From JAPPKS01 sp963667895 (lineage in GTDB: Bacteria; Poribacteria; WGA-4E; PCPOR2b): 64,000 bases of DNA. The stretch spans positions 1-64,000 of the forward strand of contig OZ245030.1 of assembly GCA_965223985.1 (NCBI GenBank), given 5' to 3'. The stretch's first letter is position 1. Each line of letters opens with the position of its first letter. The notes beneath the pieces are model-generated. The model saw only the letters and a list, made by a program, of their open reading frames with translations. It searched no databases and was not told the DNA's origin. Below, in pieces: positions 1-9,242 of this stretch. The position numbers and the translations under genes are program-made.

Positions 1-614
1 ATAAAAACTGTATTACCGTCAATCAAAGCAAATTCGCCAGGTTCATCCACTTGACCATCGCCGTTGTTGTCTCGCCCATCCGTCGCATGATCTTGGAGAA
101 ACTGATTGTGGGAGTCATTGAGAATGGACTGGACGTCAACACGGTAGGATTGGGCAATTGCTTCGAGGGATTCCTCGCCTTGAACAAGGTGTTTGAGTCC
201 AGTGGGAAGTAGTGAGGTTCGAACGAGGTTGGGCCAAACAGACTGGATTTTAAAGGTTTCGATTGCAGTCCCATCTGAGGCGAGGACCTCAAGCTTGCCG
301 TCGTCATGATCGATGGGAACGGTGATTGGGAATTCGCGACTTTCAACATTTTGCAACCCAATTTCAACAAATCGGTCAAAGAGATACTTGCTAGCGGAAG
401 CCGCTCCGGGATAGCCCGTAACACGACTCGACAGGCTGGAAAGCCGTGCAATGTCCTTTCGCATGCTGCCGATGTCTACCTGGTCCCGGATTTCAACCGC
501 AATCTCCGAAAGGCCGATGGATTGTTCTCCATCGGATGCTAGGAGCATCTGTGTAGAAATCAATGCGAGCAGGCAAAATCCTAAAGCGCTAGTGAACGAG
601 TTTCTCGCACTCAT
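1..614 (-). CDS. Secreted M28-like peptidase, N-terminal part (runs off window)
   Basis: The frame is open from an ATG at 614 to the window edge, so only about 204 N-terminal residues are present. It begins with a signal peptide (hydrophobic stretch GFCLLALISTQMLLA, then SDGEQ). Residues about 45-90 contain LSSRVTGYPGAASASKYLFD and IGLQNVESREFPI, the pattern seen before the PA insert and catalytic domain of M28 zinc aminopeptidases. A following stretch (ESLEAIAQSYRVDVQSIL) resembles a LysM motif, then comes an Asp/Gly-rich turn DNNGDGQVDEPGE. An AGGGAG box lies 10 bases before the 614 ATG; an in-frame ATG at 623 is too close to it. The catalytic residues are outside the window, so the peptidase assignment is an inference from the N-terminal pattern. 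Confidence 0.6.
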   Translation of the reverse strand, partial: MSARNSFTSALGFCLLALISTQMLLASDGEQSIGLSEIAVEIRDQVDIGSMRKDIARLSSLSSRVTGYPGAASASKYLFDRFVEIGLQNVESREFPITVPIDHDDGKLEVLASDGTAIETFKIQSVWPNLVRTSLLPTGLKHLVQGEESLEAIAQSYRVDVQSILNDSHNQFLQDHATDGRDNNGDGQVDEPGEFALIDGNTVF

Positions 615-623
615 AACTTTCAT

Positions 624-990
624 TCTCCCTTGATTGCCGCCTGGTTCACTAAAGGCGAAGATAGGTGGCATGATAATTTGGGGGATGGTACAATTTGGAG
701 TATTTTTCCCACTTGTTAACTTCCGTCAGATTCTATCATAAGTCAAGAAATCTTGTCAAGACACAAAAACTACCAATTTGGCAAATCTCTTGCAGTTTTG
801 CATTTTGAAATGGTATCTTCCTTGAGTGTATTGGCGTGAAGTATCGTGTAACCGGTGAGAATTGATGTAAATATGTATAGAATCCGAAATAATCACGCTT
901 TCAATTCAGCGAGAATCCATCTGATTAATCCTTAAAATCTTAAGAAATCACAATTTCTGCGAAATTCCGTAGAAGTTATGGAGGTTTCCA
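624..990. other. AT-rich intergenic region between divergent genes
   Basis: This 367-base stretch separates two divergently transcribed genes. It is AT-rich and should hold both promoters, but I could not pick a convincing -35/-10 pair. No open frame, hairpin terminator or repeat was recognised. Confidence 0.5.
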
Positions 991-1740
991 ATGAGCCAAT
1001 ATAGAGTAGGTTGTCATCTCATTATCTACGGCGATCGCCCAAACAACGATTTTCCTGGGGTCCTCGCCGAAATTTCCGCTGCCGGTTACGATGGTATAGA
1101 AACGGGCGACCCGACAACAGGAGGACGGTCAATTGATGAAGTTAAAGATCTGTTAGCGTTCTATAACTTAGCGCCTGCAGGAGTTCACTCTAGTTATGGC
1201 AGCCTTGAACACTTTGACAGAATAATTCATGCCACTCAAGCGATCGGATGTGGTTACCTAATGGTATCCGGCGTTGGTGGAAACGATACTCTTGAAGACT
1301 ATGAACGTGCCGCTGAAGTCTTCAACGAGGTTGGACGCCGTTGTAACGATGCAGGTATTAAATTATGCTACCACAATCACAATTGGGAATTTAAGGATCT
1401 TGGCGGGACCACGGGCATTATGAAGCTGTATGAATCGACAGATTCCCAACTTGTTTATGCTTGTGTGGACACTTACTGGGTGAAGCATGGCGGCGTTGAC
1501 CCAGTAGAATTCTTAAAGAAATATGCAAATCGTGTTGCCTATCTTCACTTCAAAGATATGAACCCTGATGGATCTTTCGGAGAAGTTGGGCACGGTATTC
1601 TTGATTGGACAGCAATCATGGGTGCAGTCGAAGAAATTGACGTTGAGTGGATTATGGTCGAGCAAGATCGGACGGACAAAGCACCCAATGAGAGTATCAC
1701 GATGAGTTCCCAATACATTCGTGAGGTACTGAGAATATAA
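991..1740 (+). CDS. Sugar phosphate isomerase/epimerase (AP endonuclease 2-like TIM barrel)
   Basis: A 249-residue cytoplasmic protein of the xylose-isomerase-like TIM barrel family (inosose dehydratase, hydroxypyruvate isomerase and sugar epimerases). Visible family landmarks are an N-terminal strand plus AAGYDGIE, the metal-site strand CYHNHNWEF (about 130), CVDTYWVKHGG (about 158), YLHFKDM (about 183) and the C-terminal strand WIMVEQDRT. These are the usual Glu/Asp/His metal-site positions. Length is normal. The ATG is preceded by a good GGAGG box (979-983 region). It stands alone, 58 bases before trpF. The actual substrate cannot be read from sequence; members of this family are very common in organisms that degrade sugars and polyols. 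Confidence 0.85.
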   Translation: MSQYRVGCHLIIYGDRPNNDFPGVLAEISAAGYDGIETGDPTTGGRSIDEVKDLLAFYNLAPAGVHSSYGSLEHFDRIIHATQAIGCGYLMVSGVGGNDTLEDYERAAEVFNEVGRRCNDAGIKLCYHNHNWEFKDLGGTTGIMKLYESTDSQLVYACVDTYWVKHGGVDPVEFLKKYANRVAYLHFKDMNPDGSFGEVGHGILDWTAIMGAVEEIDVEWIMVEQDRTDKAPNESITMSSQYIREVLRI

Positions 1741-1798
1741 CCAGCTCTTGTGGAAATCTCTAACCCTAGCAGTGCAAAATAAATAAACAATAAACTGT

Positions 1799-2500
1799 AT
1801 GACAGAAGGTCGTTGCAAGGTCAAAATCTGTGGGACAACTAGTGTTGAAGATGCACAGATGGTAGCCGAGGCGGGGGCAGACTACTGCGGGATTGTTGTA
1901 GCAGCGCCTTTCTCCGAGCGATCTATTTCTATTCCTCACGCTGTTAAGATTACGCACAGTACCCCGGTTCCAACCATTGCGCTGCTATTTAATCGACCGA
2001 TAGACTGGATTCAACAAGCAGTGGCAAAGATTAAGCCTTTTGCGATTCAACTGCTTGGCAATGAACCTCCCGACGAAATTTTACGACTGAAACGACTACT
2101 ATCGTGCGAAGTCTGGAAATCGCTGTTTCTACCGTCAGATGATGGAAAAGAATTTGACGCTCATGCCCTCCATGCTCAAGCAAAAGCCTACATCAGCGCT
2201 GGTGCAGATGCCTTGTTGTTTGATACCGTCGATTTCAGCTCGGGAAAGGCTCGATTTGGTGGAACCGGTAAAACTAGCGATTGGAACCTCACAAGGCAAC
2301 TTATTGGCGAGTCAGAAATTCCAGCGTTCTTGTCCGGAGGAATTCGCTCTGAAAATGTCAGGGCGGCAATTGAAAACGTAAACCCCTATGGTATCGATCT
2401 CTGTTCAGGTGTTGAATCGGCAAAGGGCGTGCGTGATTCGCAGAAGCTGGACTTACTCATGCAACAGGTCCGAGCCTCTTCCATTGCGCTTCCTAGTTAG
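1799..2500 (+). CDS. trpF: Phosphoribosylanthranilate isomerase
   Basis: Predicted to catalyse the Amadori rearrangement of N-(5'-phosphoribosyl)anthranilate in tryptophan synthesis. The start has the family signature VKICGTTSVEDAQMVAEAGAD with the catalytic Cys in KICG. Later come DALLFDT, GGTGKTSDW (phosphate loop; catalytic Asp of the preceding VDF/LFDT region) and the C-terminal phosphate-binding FLSGGIRSENV and GIDLCSGVE. Its 233 residues are a little longer than the usual 200-215. No clear Shine-Dalgarno precedes the ATG and no other trp gene is adjacent. TrpF-like (beta-alpha)8 proteins are sometimes reused for other sugar phosphates, so a divergent function is possible. Confidence 0.82.
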   Translation: MTEGRCKVKICGTTSVEDAQMVAEAGADYCGIVVAAPFSERSISIPHAVKITHSTPVPTIALLFNRPIDWIQQAVAKIKPFAIQLLGNEPPDEILRLKRLLSCEVWKSLFLPSDDGKEFDAHALHAQAKAYISAGADALLFDTVDFSSGKARFGGTGKTSDWNLTRQLIGESEIPAFLSGGIRSENVRAAIENVNPYGIDLCSGVESAKGVRDSQKLDLLMQQVRASSIALPS

Positions 2501-2565
2501 GTGCAGAACGACTTGAACTGTCACCAAAAATGCGCGACTGATGTGTACTACTATATGAGATCTCC

Positions 2566-3489
2566 TCATTCGCCATACACCTGCATCGCGGTACCCCCGA
2601 GAATCTTAGCTTGTTCGTCGGCTGAGAGAAATTGGGTGTGTATCTTGGCTAACTTCACTAGTTGCGGATAGGTCGTATGGGATAAAAGCCCTGGGACATC
2701 CGTACCCCACATCAATTTAGAAGGCCCGATTCGTTCAATTGCTAGACGCATATACCGCTCCGCACTCGGAAATGGGTAACCTTCATCCGAAAGGTAAGCT
2801 GGCACTGCTGAATTGTCAAACCATACATTGGGTAGACGCCCTAAATTTATCTGGTCTTGCCACAACCCCCAAAGTTCAGGGTCGGACTCAACAGCTGGGT
2901 TTGGCTGCCCCAAATGCGCAACCACAATTCGAAGATTGGGATGTGCTTCTGCAATCCCGCGCACTGCACTAGTCTGATAAGAACGGCAGCCTACGGCGCC
3001 CAAATCGAGAACAAGCACCCAATCTCGGCGCTCAAGTTCATCCCATATCCATACGATATCAGGTGCATCAAGCTTCCCCTCAGGGTGAATTCCGCACAAA
3101 CCAGCAGCTTCAGAACACTCCATTTTGATTGCCCGGAAACCAGATAAGGCGACAATTTTATCGAATGCCTCACGGCAGTCCGGTGCCCAAGGATCGAGGT
3201 AAGCAGCACCCATAAAGCGATCCGGGTACCGGTTTATTGCGTCAAGTGCGTATTGATTACACTCTCCATAAAACGGACCCTGGAGCAGCATTGTCTTGTC
3301 AACTCCGCCCCAATCCATGTATGCCACGAGCATCTCAGGAGTGACTTCGGTTTTCGCACTATTGGGTGGAAATAGTTGAAGCGGTCGATCGCCAATAGTT
3401 ACGCGGCCGTAACCTAGCCCGCGCGTGGGACCTGCGGCATTCATCCCACGAACCTCGGGGAAAATATGCGCATGTGCATCTATTAGCAT
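2566..3489 (-). CDS. Amidohydrolase 2 family metal-dependent hydrolase
   Basis: A 307-residue TIM-barrel hydrolase of the amidohydrolase_2 family (lactonases, decarboxylases). It opens with LIDAHAHIFPEV, the HxH metal pair, and carries VVAHLGQPNP (third His) and KLMWGTDVPG (metal Asp) near residue 265. It is the last gene of a minus-strand run and starts 26 bases after the stop of the HpcH/HpaI aldolase gene, which is upstream of it. With a mutarotase, SDR dehydrogenase and aldolase next door, a sugar lactonase (such as L-fucono- or rhamnono-lactonase) is a reasonable inference. The family also contains carboxylic acid decarboxylases, so this is not proven. Confidence 0.8.
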   Translation of the reverse strand: MLIDAHAHIFPEVRGMNAAGPTRGLGYGRVTIGDRPLQLFPPNSAKTEVTPEMLVAYMDWGGVDKTMLLQGPFYGECNQYALDAINRYPDRFMGAAYLDPWAPDCREAFDKIVALSGFRAIKMECSEAAGLCGIHPEGKLDAPDIVWIWDELERRDWVLVLDLGAVGCRSYQTSAVRGIAEAHPNLRIVVAHLGQPNPAVESDPELWGLWQDQINLGRLPNVWFDNSAVPAYLSDEGYPFPSAERYMRLAIERIGPSKLMWGTDVPGLLSHTTYPQLVKLAKIHTQFLSADEQAKILGGTAMQVYGE

Positions 3490-3515
3490 AAACCTACACC
3501 TCCCGTGCTAATATC

Positions 3516-4298
3516 TTATATGTTCTTGATTCGACTTCGCACGGACGAAGTGAGTTCGTCCATGAAAGCGATGAGGTATCCGAAGTCTCCACCCACCTGA
3601 AGCCATTGCACGCCGCGTTTCGCCATAATGTAAGCGTAGTCAGGCTCTGTTCCCATCCCTGCGCCAACAAACAGCCCAGCATCACGTGCCTTCTTGATGA
3701 TCGTTTCTATGGCGGCAACGACCTTGGGATGTTCCACATCACCGAGCAATCCCAACGCTCCAGAGAGATCCTGGGGACCAATAACTAAAGAATCCAAACC
3801 CGGAATAGCTACAATTTCGTCAATAGCTTCCAATGCTCCCATGGTTTCAATCTGCACGGCAACGAAGATATTCTCATTGGCGCTGTTAATGTATTCACTC
3901 CCACCGTCACGACCATAATTTGAGGGAACTCGCGGACCGTAGCCGCGGGTCCCGAGCGGAGGATAGTAACAATTTCGAACAACTTGCCGCACTTCTTCCG
4001 CACTCTGCACCTGCGGCACGATAATCCCATCTGCACCCGCATCCAGCACCGGCTTGATAAAGGGCATGCTGCTGCCGGTCACACGTACCAGAGCAGCCAC
4101 TCCCCTAGCGCGGGCTGACAGCAGATGACCATTGAGCGCTTCAGGACTCATTAAACTATGCTCTAAGTCAATCCAAAAAAAATCCACTGAGTCACCCAAT
4201 GCATCGGTAACTAGCGGATCGGTAAAAGTAATGCCCGGTCCCAGGCAGATGTATCCCGCTTTGAGCTTATCTCGAAAATTGGTAATTGCTTTATCCAT
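3516..4298 (-). CDS. HpcH/HpaI aldolase/citrate lyase family protein
   Basis: A 260-residue class II pyruvate-dependent aldolase of the 2-dehydro-3-deoxyglucarate / 4-hydroxy-2-oxoheptanedioate aldolase type. It shows FFWIDLEHSLMSPE (early strand with metal-proximal residues), the Arg-containing loop LVRVTGSS, ADGIIVPQVQSAEE, VQIETMGALE (metal-binding Glu) and LVIGPQDLSGALG (metal-binding Asp). These enzymes cleave 2-keto-3-deoxy sugar acids to pyruvate and an aldehyde. That fits its place between an SDR dehydrogenase and an amidohydrolase. An AGGAGAAA box precedes the ATG. A divergent member with another aldol substrate is possible. Confidence 0.85.
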   Translation of the reverse strand: MDKAITNFRDKLKAGYICLGPGITFTDPLVTDALGDSVDFFWIDLEHSLMSPEALNGHLLSARARGVAALVRVTGSSMPFIKPVLDAGADGIIVPQVQSAEEVRQVVRNCYYPPLGTRGYGPRVPSNYGRDGGSEYINSANENIFVAVQIETMGALEAIDEIVAIPGLDSLVIGPQDLSGALGLLGDVEHPKVVAAIETIIKKARDAGLFVGAGMGTEPDYAYIMAKRGVQWLQVGGDFGYLIAFMDELTSSVRSRIKNI

Positions 4299-4482
4299 AA
4301 AGATTTCTCCTCAAATCATTTCGCCTCATGTTAACGACTTAGCGCAAAGAGGTTCAAGTTAATACCGGGGAAATGGTACCTACCGAACAGCTAGAAATTA
4401 GCTCAGTAGGCAACTTTCGCCCTAGGCAATTAGCGCTCTATCCTAACATAATCGGCTATTTCTAACGTAAATATGACCTGAT

Positions 4483-5346
4483 TCACAGCGGATTCACCGG
4501 CGAGGGATACTGTGATTTAATCAGATCTAACCCTATCTTCCACGGCGCTTTGACCCCGTAGCCCAGCTCTGAGCCACCGCTGATAATTAGGTCAATACCG
4601 GTGACATAACTTGCCCAATCGCTTGCTAGAAACAGACAGACATAACCGGCCTCCTCATTAGTACCGCTGCGTCCGGCCCACTGCCAGCTATCCACTAGTT
4701 TATCAAGTTCCTCAGGATTCTCCGACTGAGCCACCCCCTCAATACGGCTGTTAGACAATATGTTGCCCGGCAGAACTGCGTTCACACGCACACCATGGCG
4801 CGCCTCCTCAATAGCAAGCGCCTTGGTGAACGCACTGATACCGCCCTTGGTCGCGCAATAGATGGTGGCTAATTGCTGCCCCATCGTCCCGACCAAGCTA
4901 CCCATGTTGATGATACTGCCTCGAACCTTTCTTATATGAGGCAGGGCATACTTGCATGCGGCAAAATAGCTGACCAGGTTCAAGTCTAACAAATCCCTAA
5001 ATTCGTCGACTGAAAATTCGTCTATGGATTTGTGAGGTGGATGCGTGCCAGCATTGTTAATCAGACAGTCCAGGCGTCCATACTTGTCAACAGTCCAGTC
5101 AATGACTTGATAGATGTCTTCCGGTACGGCGACATCACACTGTTGAAAATGGCATTCGCCTGGTCCTTGGGAATTTAATTCCGTTGCCAATGCCTCTCCG
5201 ACTTCTTTGCCACGTGCACAGATTACGACCTTTGCTCCGGCTTGGACAAAAACGCGCGCACAGCCAGACCCGATACCTTTGCTGCCTCCAGTGATGAGCG
5301 TCACCTTGTTAAAATTTTGTGGATTTGGCAAAACGTTTGGAGCCAC
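4483..5346 (-). CDS. SDR family oxidoreductase (sugar/alcohol dehydrogenase-like)
   Basis: A classical short-chain dehydrogenase of 287 residues. The cofactor loop is TGGSKGIG (19-26), followed by NNAG (97-100) and the catalytic S150, Y163 and K167 (YCATK). The Arg at CARGKE after beta2 does not by itself settle NAD versus NADP. It lies in the minus-strand cluster between the mutarotase and the aldolase; 184 bases separate it from the aldolase gene. In context it would oxidise an aldose to a lactone, as L-fucose or L-rhamnose dehydrogenases do. SDR specificity cannot be read from sequence, so the substrate is inferred only from neighbours. Confidence 0.85.
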   Translation of the reverse strand: MAPNVLPNPQNFNKVTLITGGSKGIGSGCARVFVQAGAKVVICARGKEVGEALATELNSQGPGECHFQQCDVAVPEDIYQVIDWTVDKYGRLDCLINNAGTHPPHKSIDEFSVDEFRDLLDLNLVSYFAACKYALPHIRKVRGSIINMGSLVGTMGQQLATIYCATKGGISAFTKALAIEEARHGVRVNAVLPGNILSNSRIEGVAQSENPEELDKLVDSWQWAGRSGTNEEAGYVCLFLASDWASYVTGIDLIISGGSELGYGVKAPWKIGLDLIKSQYPSPVNPL

Positions 5347-5437
5347 GTTCTTACCTCCAGTTGTTTTCGATAGCCCATCGTCCGCCTAACCCAGCTGCTT
5401 AGGGTTCTTCGAGGGTCAGTTAAGACATCGGAAGGAG

Positions 5438-5773
5438 TTAGCCATCGAAGGCGAAAACCTCTTTCATCTGTACCCAAGTCGAACCTTCCGGTGCACCAGG
5501 TACGGTCTCTTGGAAGGTGCGCATCAGCGTATCCCATTCTTTGGCTCTGGGGTGTTCCATATATTTGGGCATATCTCGTTCCATGTCGAAATCGTCCACG
5601 GTCTCCATGAACATAAAGAGTTGCCGCCCAAAGCGATAGATGAATGTACGCAAAATTCCACAGTTCTGGACGCCCTGTATTACCTCTTGCCATGGATTGG
5701 CATGGTATTCTTCATACTGCCTGATGAGTTCCGAATTATCTTTCAGCAGAACAGTCTGTGCAAAGCGTTTCAT
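5438..5773 (-). CDS. rhaM: L-rhamnose mutarotase-like protein (DUF718)
   Basis: The frame stays open to 5869, but the ATG at 5773 is the better start: it has AGGAGAAAAGGGT just before it and gives 111 residues, close to the 104 of RhaM. The longer reading would overlap the upstream oxygenase gene. The ferredoxin-like mutarotase fold shows as KRFAQTVLLK, YEEYHANPWQEVI, GILRTFIYRFGRQLFMFME and the C-terminal WDTLMRTFQ. The family interconverts alpha and beta anomers of L-rhamnose or related 6-deoxy sugars. Its presence points to deoxy-sugar use by the surrounding cluster. Confidence 0.82.
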   Translation of the reverse strand: MKRFAQTVLLKDNSELIRQYEEYHANPWQEVIQGVQNCGILRTFIYRFGRQLFMFMETVDDFDMERDMPKYMEHPRAKEWDTLMRTFQETVPGAPEGSTWVQMKEVFAFDG

Positions 5774-5855
5774 ACCCTTTTCTCCTAAATCATTTGCATT
5801 GGTGCAACAACTACAAGCCATACCTTTATAGTAGTAGTTGTCTCGTGAGGGCGGC

Positions 5856-6632
5856 TCAATCGTAGCCATAATCCCGCCCAGCGACCTGCACCTCGGGCTT
5901 AACCTTGTACAGATCCCACCCTTCGGTTCGGCGGCATTTGCTGGAAGCGTAATGATACTGTATCGAACGCCGACGCGTGGCAGTTCTATTCGGGGGTGTT
6001 GAGTGTAATGTCTCGCTGTGGAAAATCAGCGCATCGCCGGCTTTCAAGGGAACCGAGATGGCTTCTTCAACGGACGGCGTTCTAAGGGCACCATAGTCAT
6101 TCTTCAAACCACTGTGTTCCACTATGCCCAGGGTATGTGAACTGGGGATAACGTGCATGCAACCATTCTGAACAGTAGCATCATCACAAGCGACCCAGAA
6201 GCCGATAATATGGTTTGGCTCCCGCCGAAAATATGCGTTGTCCTGGTGCCATATTTTTGCGCCGCCGAAGTGCGCCGGCTTCAACAATAGTATGCTTTGA
6301 AGCAGATTGACATCGGGCCCCAAAAGTGTCGTTGCAATCGCTGCCATCTTTGGATGGAACGCTAGATTGTGGAAGAAGGCATTGTGCCTAGCCACGTTGG
6401 CAAGTTTACGAACCCCTAATTCTAGAAGTTCAGGTGTATTTTCGCCGTTTGCAACTGACGGCTCAAACTCTATTAGCCCTTTCGGGTCATCCGGATAACG
6501 TGCTACAATTTTTGTTATCTCATTGCGCACGGCTTCTACCTCGTCCGGAGTGAATAGCCCTTCAACGGTAAAGTATCCTTGTTGGTGGTACTGTTGTAAT
6601 TGTTGATTGCTGGTGAGATTGTTATCTGTCAT
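5856..6632 (-). CDS. Phytanoyl-CoA dioxygenase (PhyH) family protein
   Basis: A 258-residue Fe(II)/2-oxoglutarate oxygenase with the double-stranded beta-helix core. The iron triad is visible as H129 and D131 in IWHQDN and H209 in SETLHSTPPN; Arg residues at 215-221 can bind 2-oxoglutarate. CMHVIPSSH (158-165) is the usual family strand. It starts 20 bases after the next PhyH gene ends, so the two are probably co-transcribed with the mutarotase gene that follows. PhyH homologues act on very varied small molecules, so no substrate is assigned. The two neighbours are only distantly alike. Confidence 0.85.
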   Translation of the reverse strand: MTDNNLTSNQQLQQYHQQGYFTVEGLFTPDEVEAVRNEITKIVARYPDDPKGLIEFEPSVANGENTPELLELGVRKLANVARHNAFFHNLAFHPKMAAIATTLLGPDVNLLQSILLLKPAHFGGAKIWHQDNAYFRREPNHIIGFWVACDDATVQNGCMHVIPSSHTLGIVEHSGLKNDYGALRTPSVEEAISVPLKAGDALIFHSETLHSTPPNRTATRRRSIQYHYASSKCRRTEGWDLYKVKPEVQVAGRDYGYD

Positions 6633-6652
6633 TTTGAAGTGCAGTGAGGTAT

Positions 6653-7462
6653 TTAATACCCCCTGCTGTGCATAAATTCAATCAGTTCCCTGCGGCGCGG
6701 ACCCGCTGTCTTAACCAAATGCTCCGGGAATTGCGTATTGGTTTCGTTACTGCAGCTGTGTTTCCATTGCTCGCCGTGATTGACGAGCCACTCGACCTGC
6801 CAATCCTCCGTCGGCTTCCCACCGAAGGTAATCCCTAAGAAGCGGCGGCCAGGCTGTCCACCCCACGAGGAGTGACCGAGCTTCTGGTTGAAAAAGATGA
6901 TGTCGCCCGGGCGGGTCTTCGTAGCGATTGCGCCGGGAATATCCATTGGCGGCACGCCCGCCGGCGTTAAGGCGTCGGCGTCGATAGGATTGCCCTTCGT
7001 CGTCATTGCGCGCAGTGCCTCGCCGTAACCCCTCCGATGCGTTCCTGGAAGCAGCCACAGACACCCGGGTCCCTCGCTATGGTCGTCCAGATACATAATC
7101 ACCTTGAGCATCAGGTATTCGCTCTCCTTTCCGGCTTCCATCGGAATGGCTGTGTCCTGGTGCCAACTGGTATTCCCGCCATGGCGCTGAGCATCTGACG
7201 CAACGAGCTGAAAACCTTCACCCATCAAGTTATCCAGCGTATCCATAATACAGGGATTGTCGAGGTAATGATGACAGAACCCCTCGTGTATACCGAGACC
7301 GGGATACCCCATCTGTCCGGCGCCAACGAAAGGTCCGCACTTGGCATCACATCCCTCGTCAAACCAGCGGGAAAACATCTCCATCTCATTCGGGCTAAAC
7401 AGGCTCCGCTTGATAATGAATCCGAAGGTGTCAAAGTGTACCTTCTCTTGTTCCGGGGTCAT
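6653..7462 (-). CDS. Phytanoyl-CoA dioxygenase (PhyH) family protein
   Basis: The ATG at 7462 is chosen because GGAAGGAGA stands 6 bases before it; the frame itself extends to 7507. This gives 269 residues with a PhyH oxygenase core: SWHQD (H101, D103), CLWLLPGTHRRG, and the distal H197 in KLGHSSWGG with R206/R207 as likely 2-oxoglutarate ligands. Start FGFIIKRSLFSPNEM is the typical opening helix-strand of the family. It is the first gene of the minus-strand run down to 2566. The substrate is unknown; hydroxylation of a small metabolite is the family role. Confidence 0.85.
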   Translation of the reverse strand: MTPEQEKVHFDTFGFIIKRSLFSPNEMEMFSRWFDEGCDAKCGPFVGAGQMGYPGLGIHEGFCHHYLDNPCIMDTLDNLMGEGFQLVASDAQRHGGNTSWHQDTAIPMEAGKESEYLMLKVIMYLDDHSEGPGCLWLLPGTHRRGYGEALRAMTTKGNPIDADALTPAGVPPMDIPGAIATKTRPGDIIFFNQKLGHSSWGGQPGRRFLGITFGGKPTEDWQVEWLVNHGEQWKHSCSNETNTQFPEHLVKTAGPRRRELIEFMHSRGY

Positions 7463-7582
7463 GATGTTTCTCCTTCCATCATGTTTTATGAAGTAGCTAC
7501 GCAGCATAGCGGAGATTCCGCAAAATGCCGCGCTTGACTACGCATGGTAAAATGTAATTACCGAACCCAACAATGAAACGAG

Positions 7583-8251
7583 CTATTGCCTGTATTGGGC
7601 TTTAATGGTTCCCCACGTAGTTGTGAGCTTGCCGGTAGCTGATACAGCCTTAGGCGGGATTGTCGGCTGAAACTTGCCTCTGTAGAACCGAACGCCGTCT
7701 ATCCAGTAGTTGACTCTTGAGCCGTCAGGCGCATTTGAAATTTGCAGTGAACCTGCCAGAGGGACCGGTACGCTGGTAACGGAGTATTCCTGCCACTCAG
7801 TTCCGACTTCAAAAATCTTGTCGGGTCCCAAGGGCCACGGTTCGTTGATATGATCGATAAAGGTCATTCTAAGTTTGCGCGGCTTTTCCGCTTTGAGAAA
7901 TGCCGAGTAGGTATGAAGCTTTTTCTTTTCTAGGATAAAGACATCCACCTGTACAATATTGGGTTTCCATTTGTCGAGCGGATCCAATATGATATCGAAG
8001 ACATAGAGGCTGGCTTCTCCGACCGCGGCGTTCTTTTTGTCTATTTTCATATTACCCTGTGTAGCCGCCGCTTTCCAGAGCCCCCATTGGGCAATGTCTT
8101 CAGGATTTTCGAAATCGCCGCCTCTGGCTAGATTCTCAATTTCTTCAGCGGAGACGCAAACGCAATAGACAACCGTCCACGCCAAAATCGCCACAAATAT
8201 CAATAGGATTATTGTACGAGGACTTTTGGATAGCTCAGACATACGATTCAT
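7583..8251 (-). CDS. Secreted carbohydrate-binding-like protein with C-terminal TTWGxxK motif
   Basis: The ATG at 8251 has TTGGAGG 9 bases upstream, so it is preferred over the frame's first start at 8308; this gives 222 residues. An N-terminal membrane or signal segment (TIILLIFVAILAWTVVYCVC) is followed by a single domain. NLARGGDFENPEDIAQW, a Lys/Trp-containing beta pattern and INYWIDGVRFYRG-like ending resemble a CBM4/9 jelly roll. The extreme C-terminus, GKLTTTWGTIKAQYRQ, carries a short motif also found at the ends of the LamG protein at 9651 and the fragment at 17739. No enzyme site is visible. A surface or periplasmic glycan-binding role is inferred. Confidence 0.7.
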   Translation of the reverse strand: MNRMSELSKSPRTIILLIFVAILAWTVVYCVCVSAEEIENLARGGDFENPEDIAQWGLWKAAATQGNMKIDKKNAAVGEASLYVFDIILDPLDKWKPNIVQVDVFILEKKKLHTYSAFLKAEKPRKLRMTFIDHINEPWPLGPDKIFEVGTEWQEYSVTSVPVPLAGSLQISNAPDGSRVNYWIDGVRFYRGKFQPTIPPKAVSATGKLTTTWGTIKAQYRQ

Positions 8252-9129
8252 ATGTTTACCTCCAACGCTAGCTTTACTTCCATTATTACTAAGCTCCGCG
8301 GAATACATGCGTTCGCTGCAGCACGTCCCAGCGATTTAGTCGCGGCACATCATGAGTTGCCATCAGGTATAGTATAGCAAATTCTATCTAAACCGTCAAT
8401 CTATAAACCGATTACTGCGTGGACATTGAGGGAACTTGAGATTAACTGAACAACGGTGTAACATGCCTGTGCATCACAGGTTTGAAAAAGTCGCGTGCGA
8501 TTTCGGTTTTGAGGGCGCAGTCTTTGAGTTTGGTCGCCCATTTATGCCGTCTCACCGCTTTTCTGAGTTGTTCTTGCATTTTGTCTCCCATTTGTAATCC
8601 ATTTTGCCTTGCAAAAGTTTGATTTTTTCGGAGTGCGATCCCGTCATAGAGCGGGTTTGCGCGATTTGAAGATGCGGGGAAATGGATTAACAATGAAAAC
8701 GCGAGATTTGCGAAGACGGTTGTGAAGCGGGTTTGGGCGATCTGAAACTTTCGGTAATCCATCTTTAATCCATTTTCGGCACTTATGACGTATAGGCTTC
8801 GACGATATCGTTGATGAGCAAAAACAATTAACCCCACAGCGGCAGCTGTTAGCAGAAGCTATGACACTTCTCCGGCGAGGGAGTTGTACCTTTCGCAATC
8901 GTGTAAGCTACCATCTGTGGGGTTAACGCCTACAGCGGTGGTTATTTGGTTAAGTTTTGGCTCACAGGTACAGCAGCGACGCGTGCTCCTGCCCTGTGAC
9001 GAATAAGGGTTAGATGATAATATTGAGAATCCTCAAGTTAAATTGCACTTTTTACCTTTTTTGCGATTTTTCCAAGTTTGTTGTAGAAATAAACACAACT
9101 TTTTTCACTGGGCAATTTTTTCCACTAGA

Positions 9130-9236
9130 AGCGTTGGGTTTCGCTCCGTCATGGCAATTTTGAAACGACCTCAACTCACGAAAGGCATGCGTCCTATGTT
9201 GCAACATTCACGAATATCGCTCAACCCAACCTACGA
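9130..9236. repeat. Dispersed intergenic repeat, copy A (GTTGGGTT family)
   Basis: Starts with GCGTTGGGTTTCG and ends with CTCAACCCAACCTACG, so its ends are imperfect inverted repeats. The interior (TGAAACGACCTCAACTCACG) differs from the other copies, making this a diverged member. It follows the stop of the putative remnant at 9243-9500. Confidence 0.5.
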
Positions 9237-9242
9237 AAACTG

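Noticed and set aside
8442..8898. Two overlapping minus-strand open frames of 84-131 codons
   Set aside because: Composition is driven by a short degenerate DNA repeat and no ribosome site or known motif is present.
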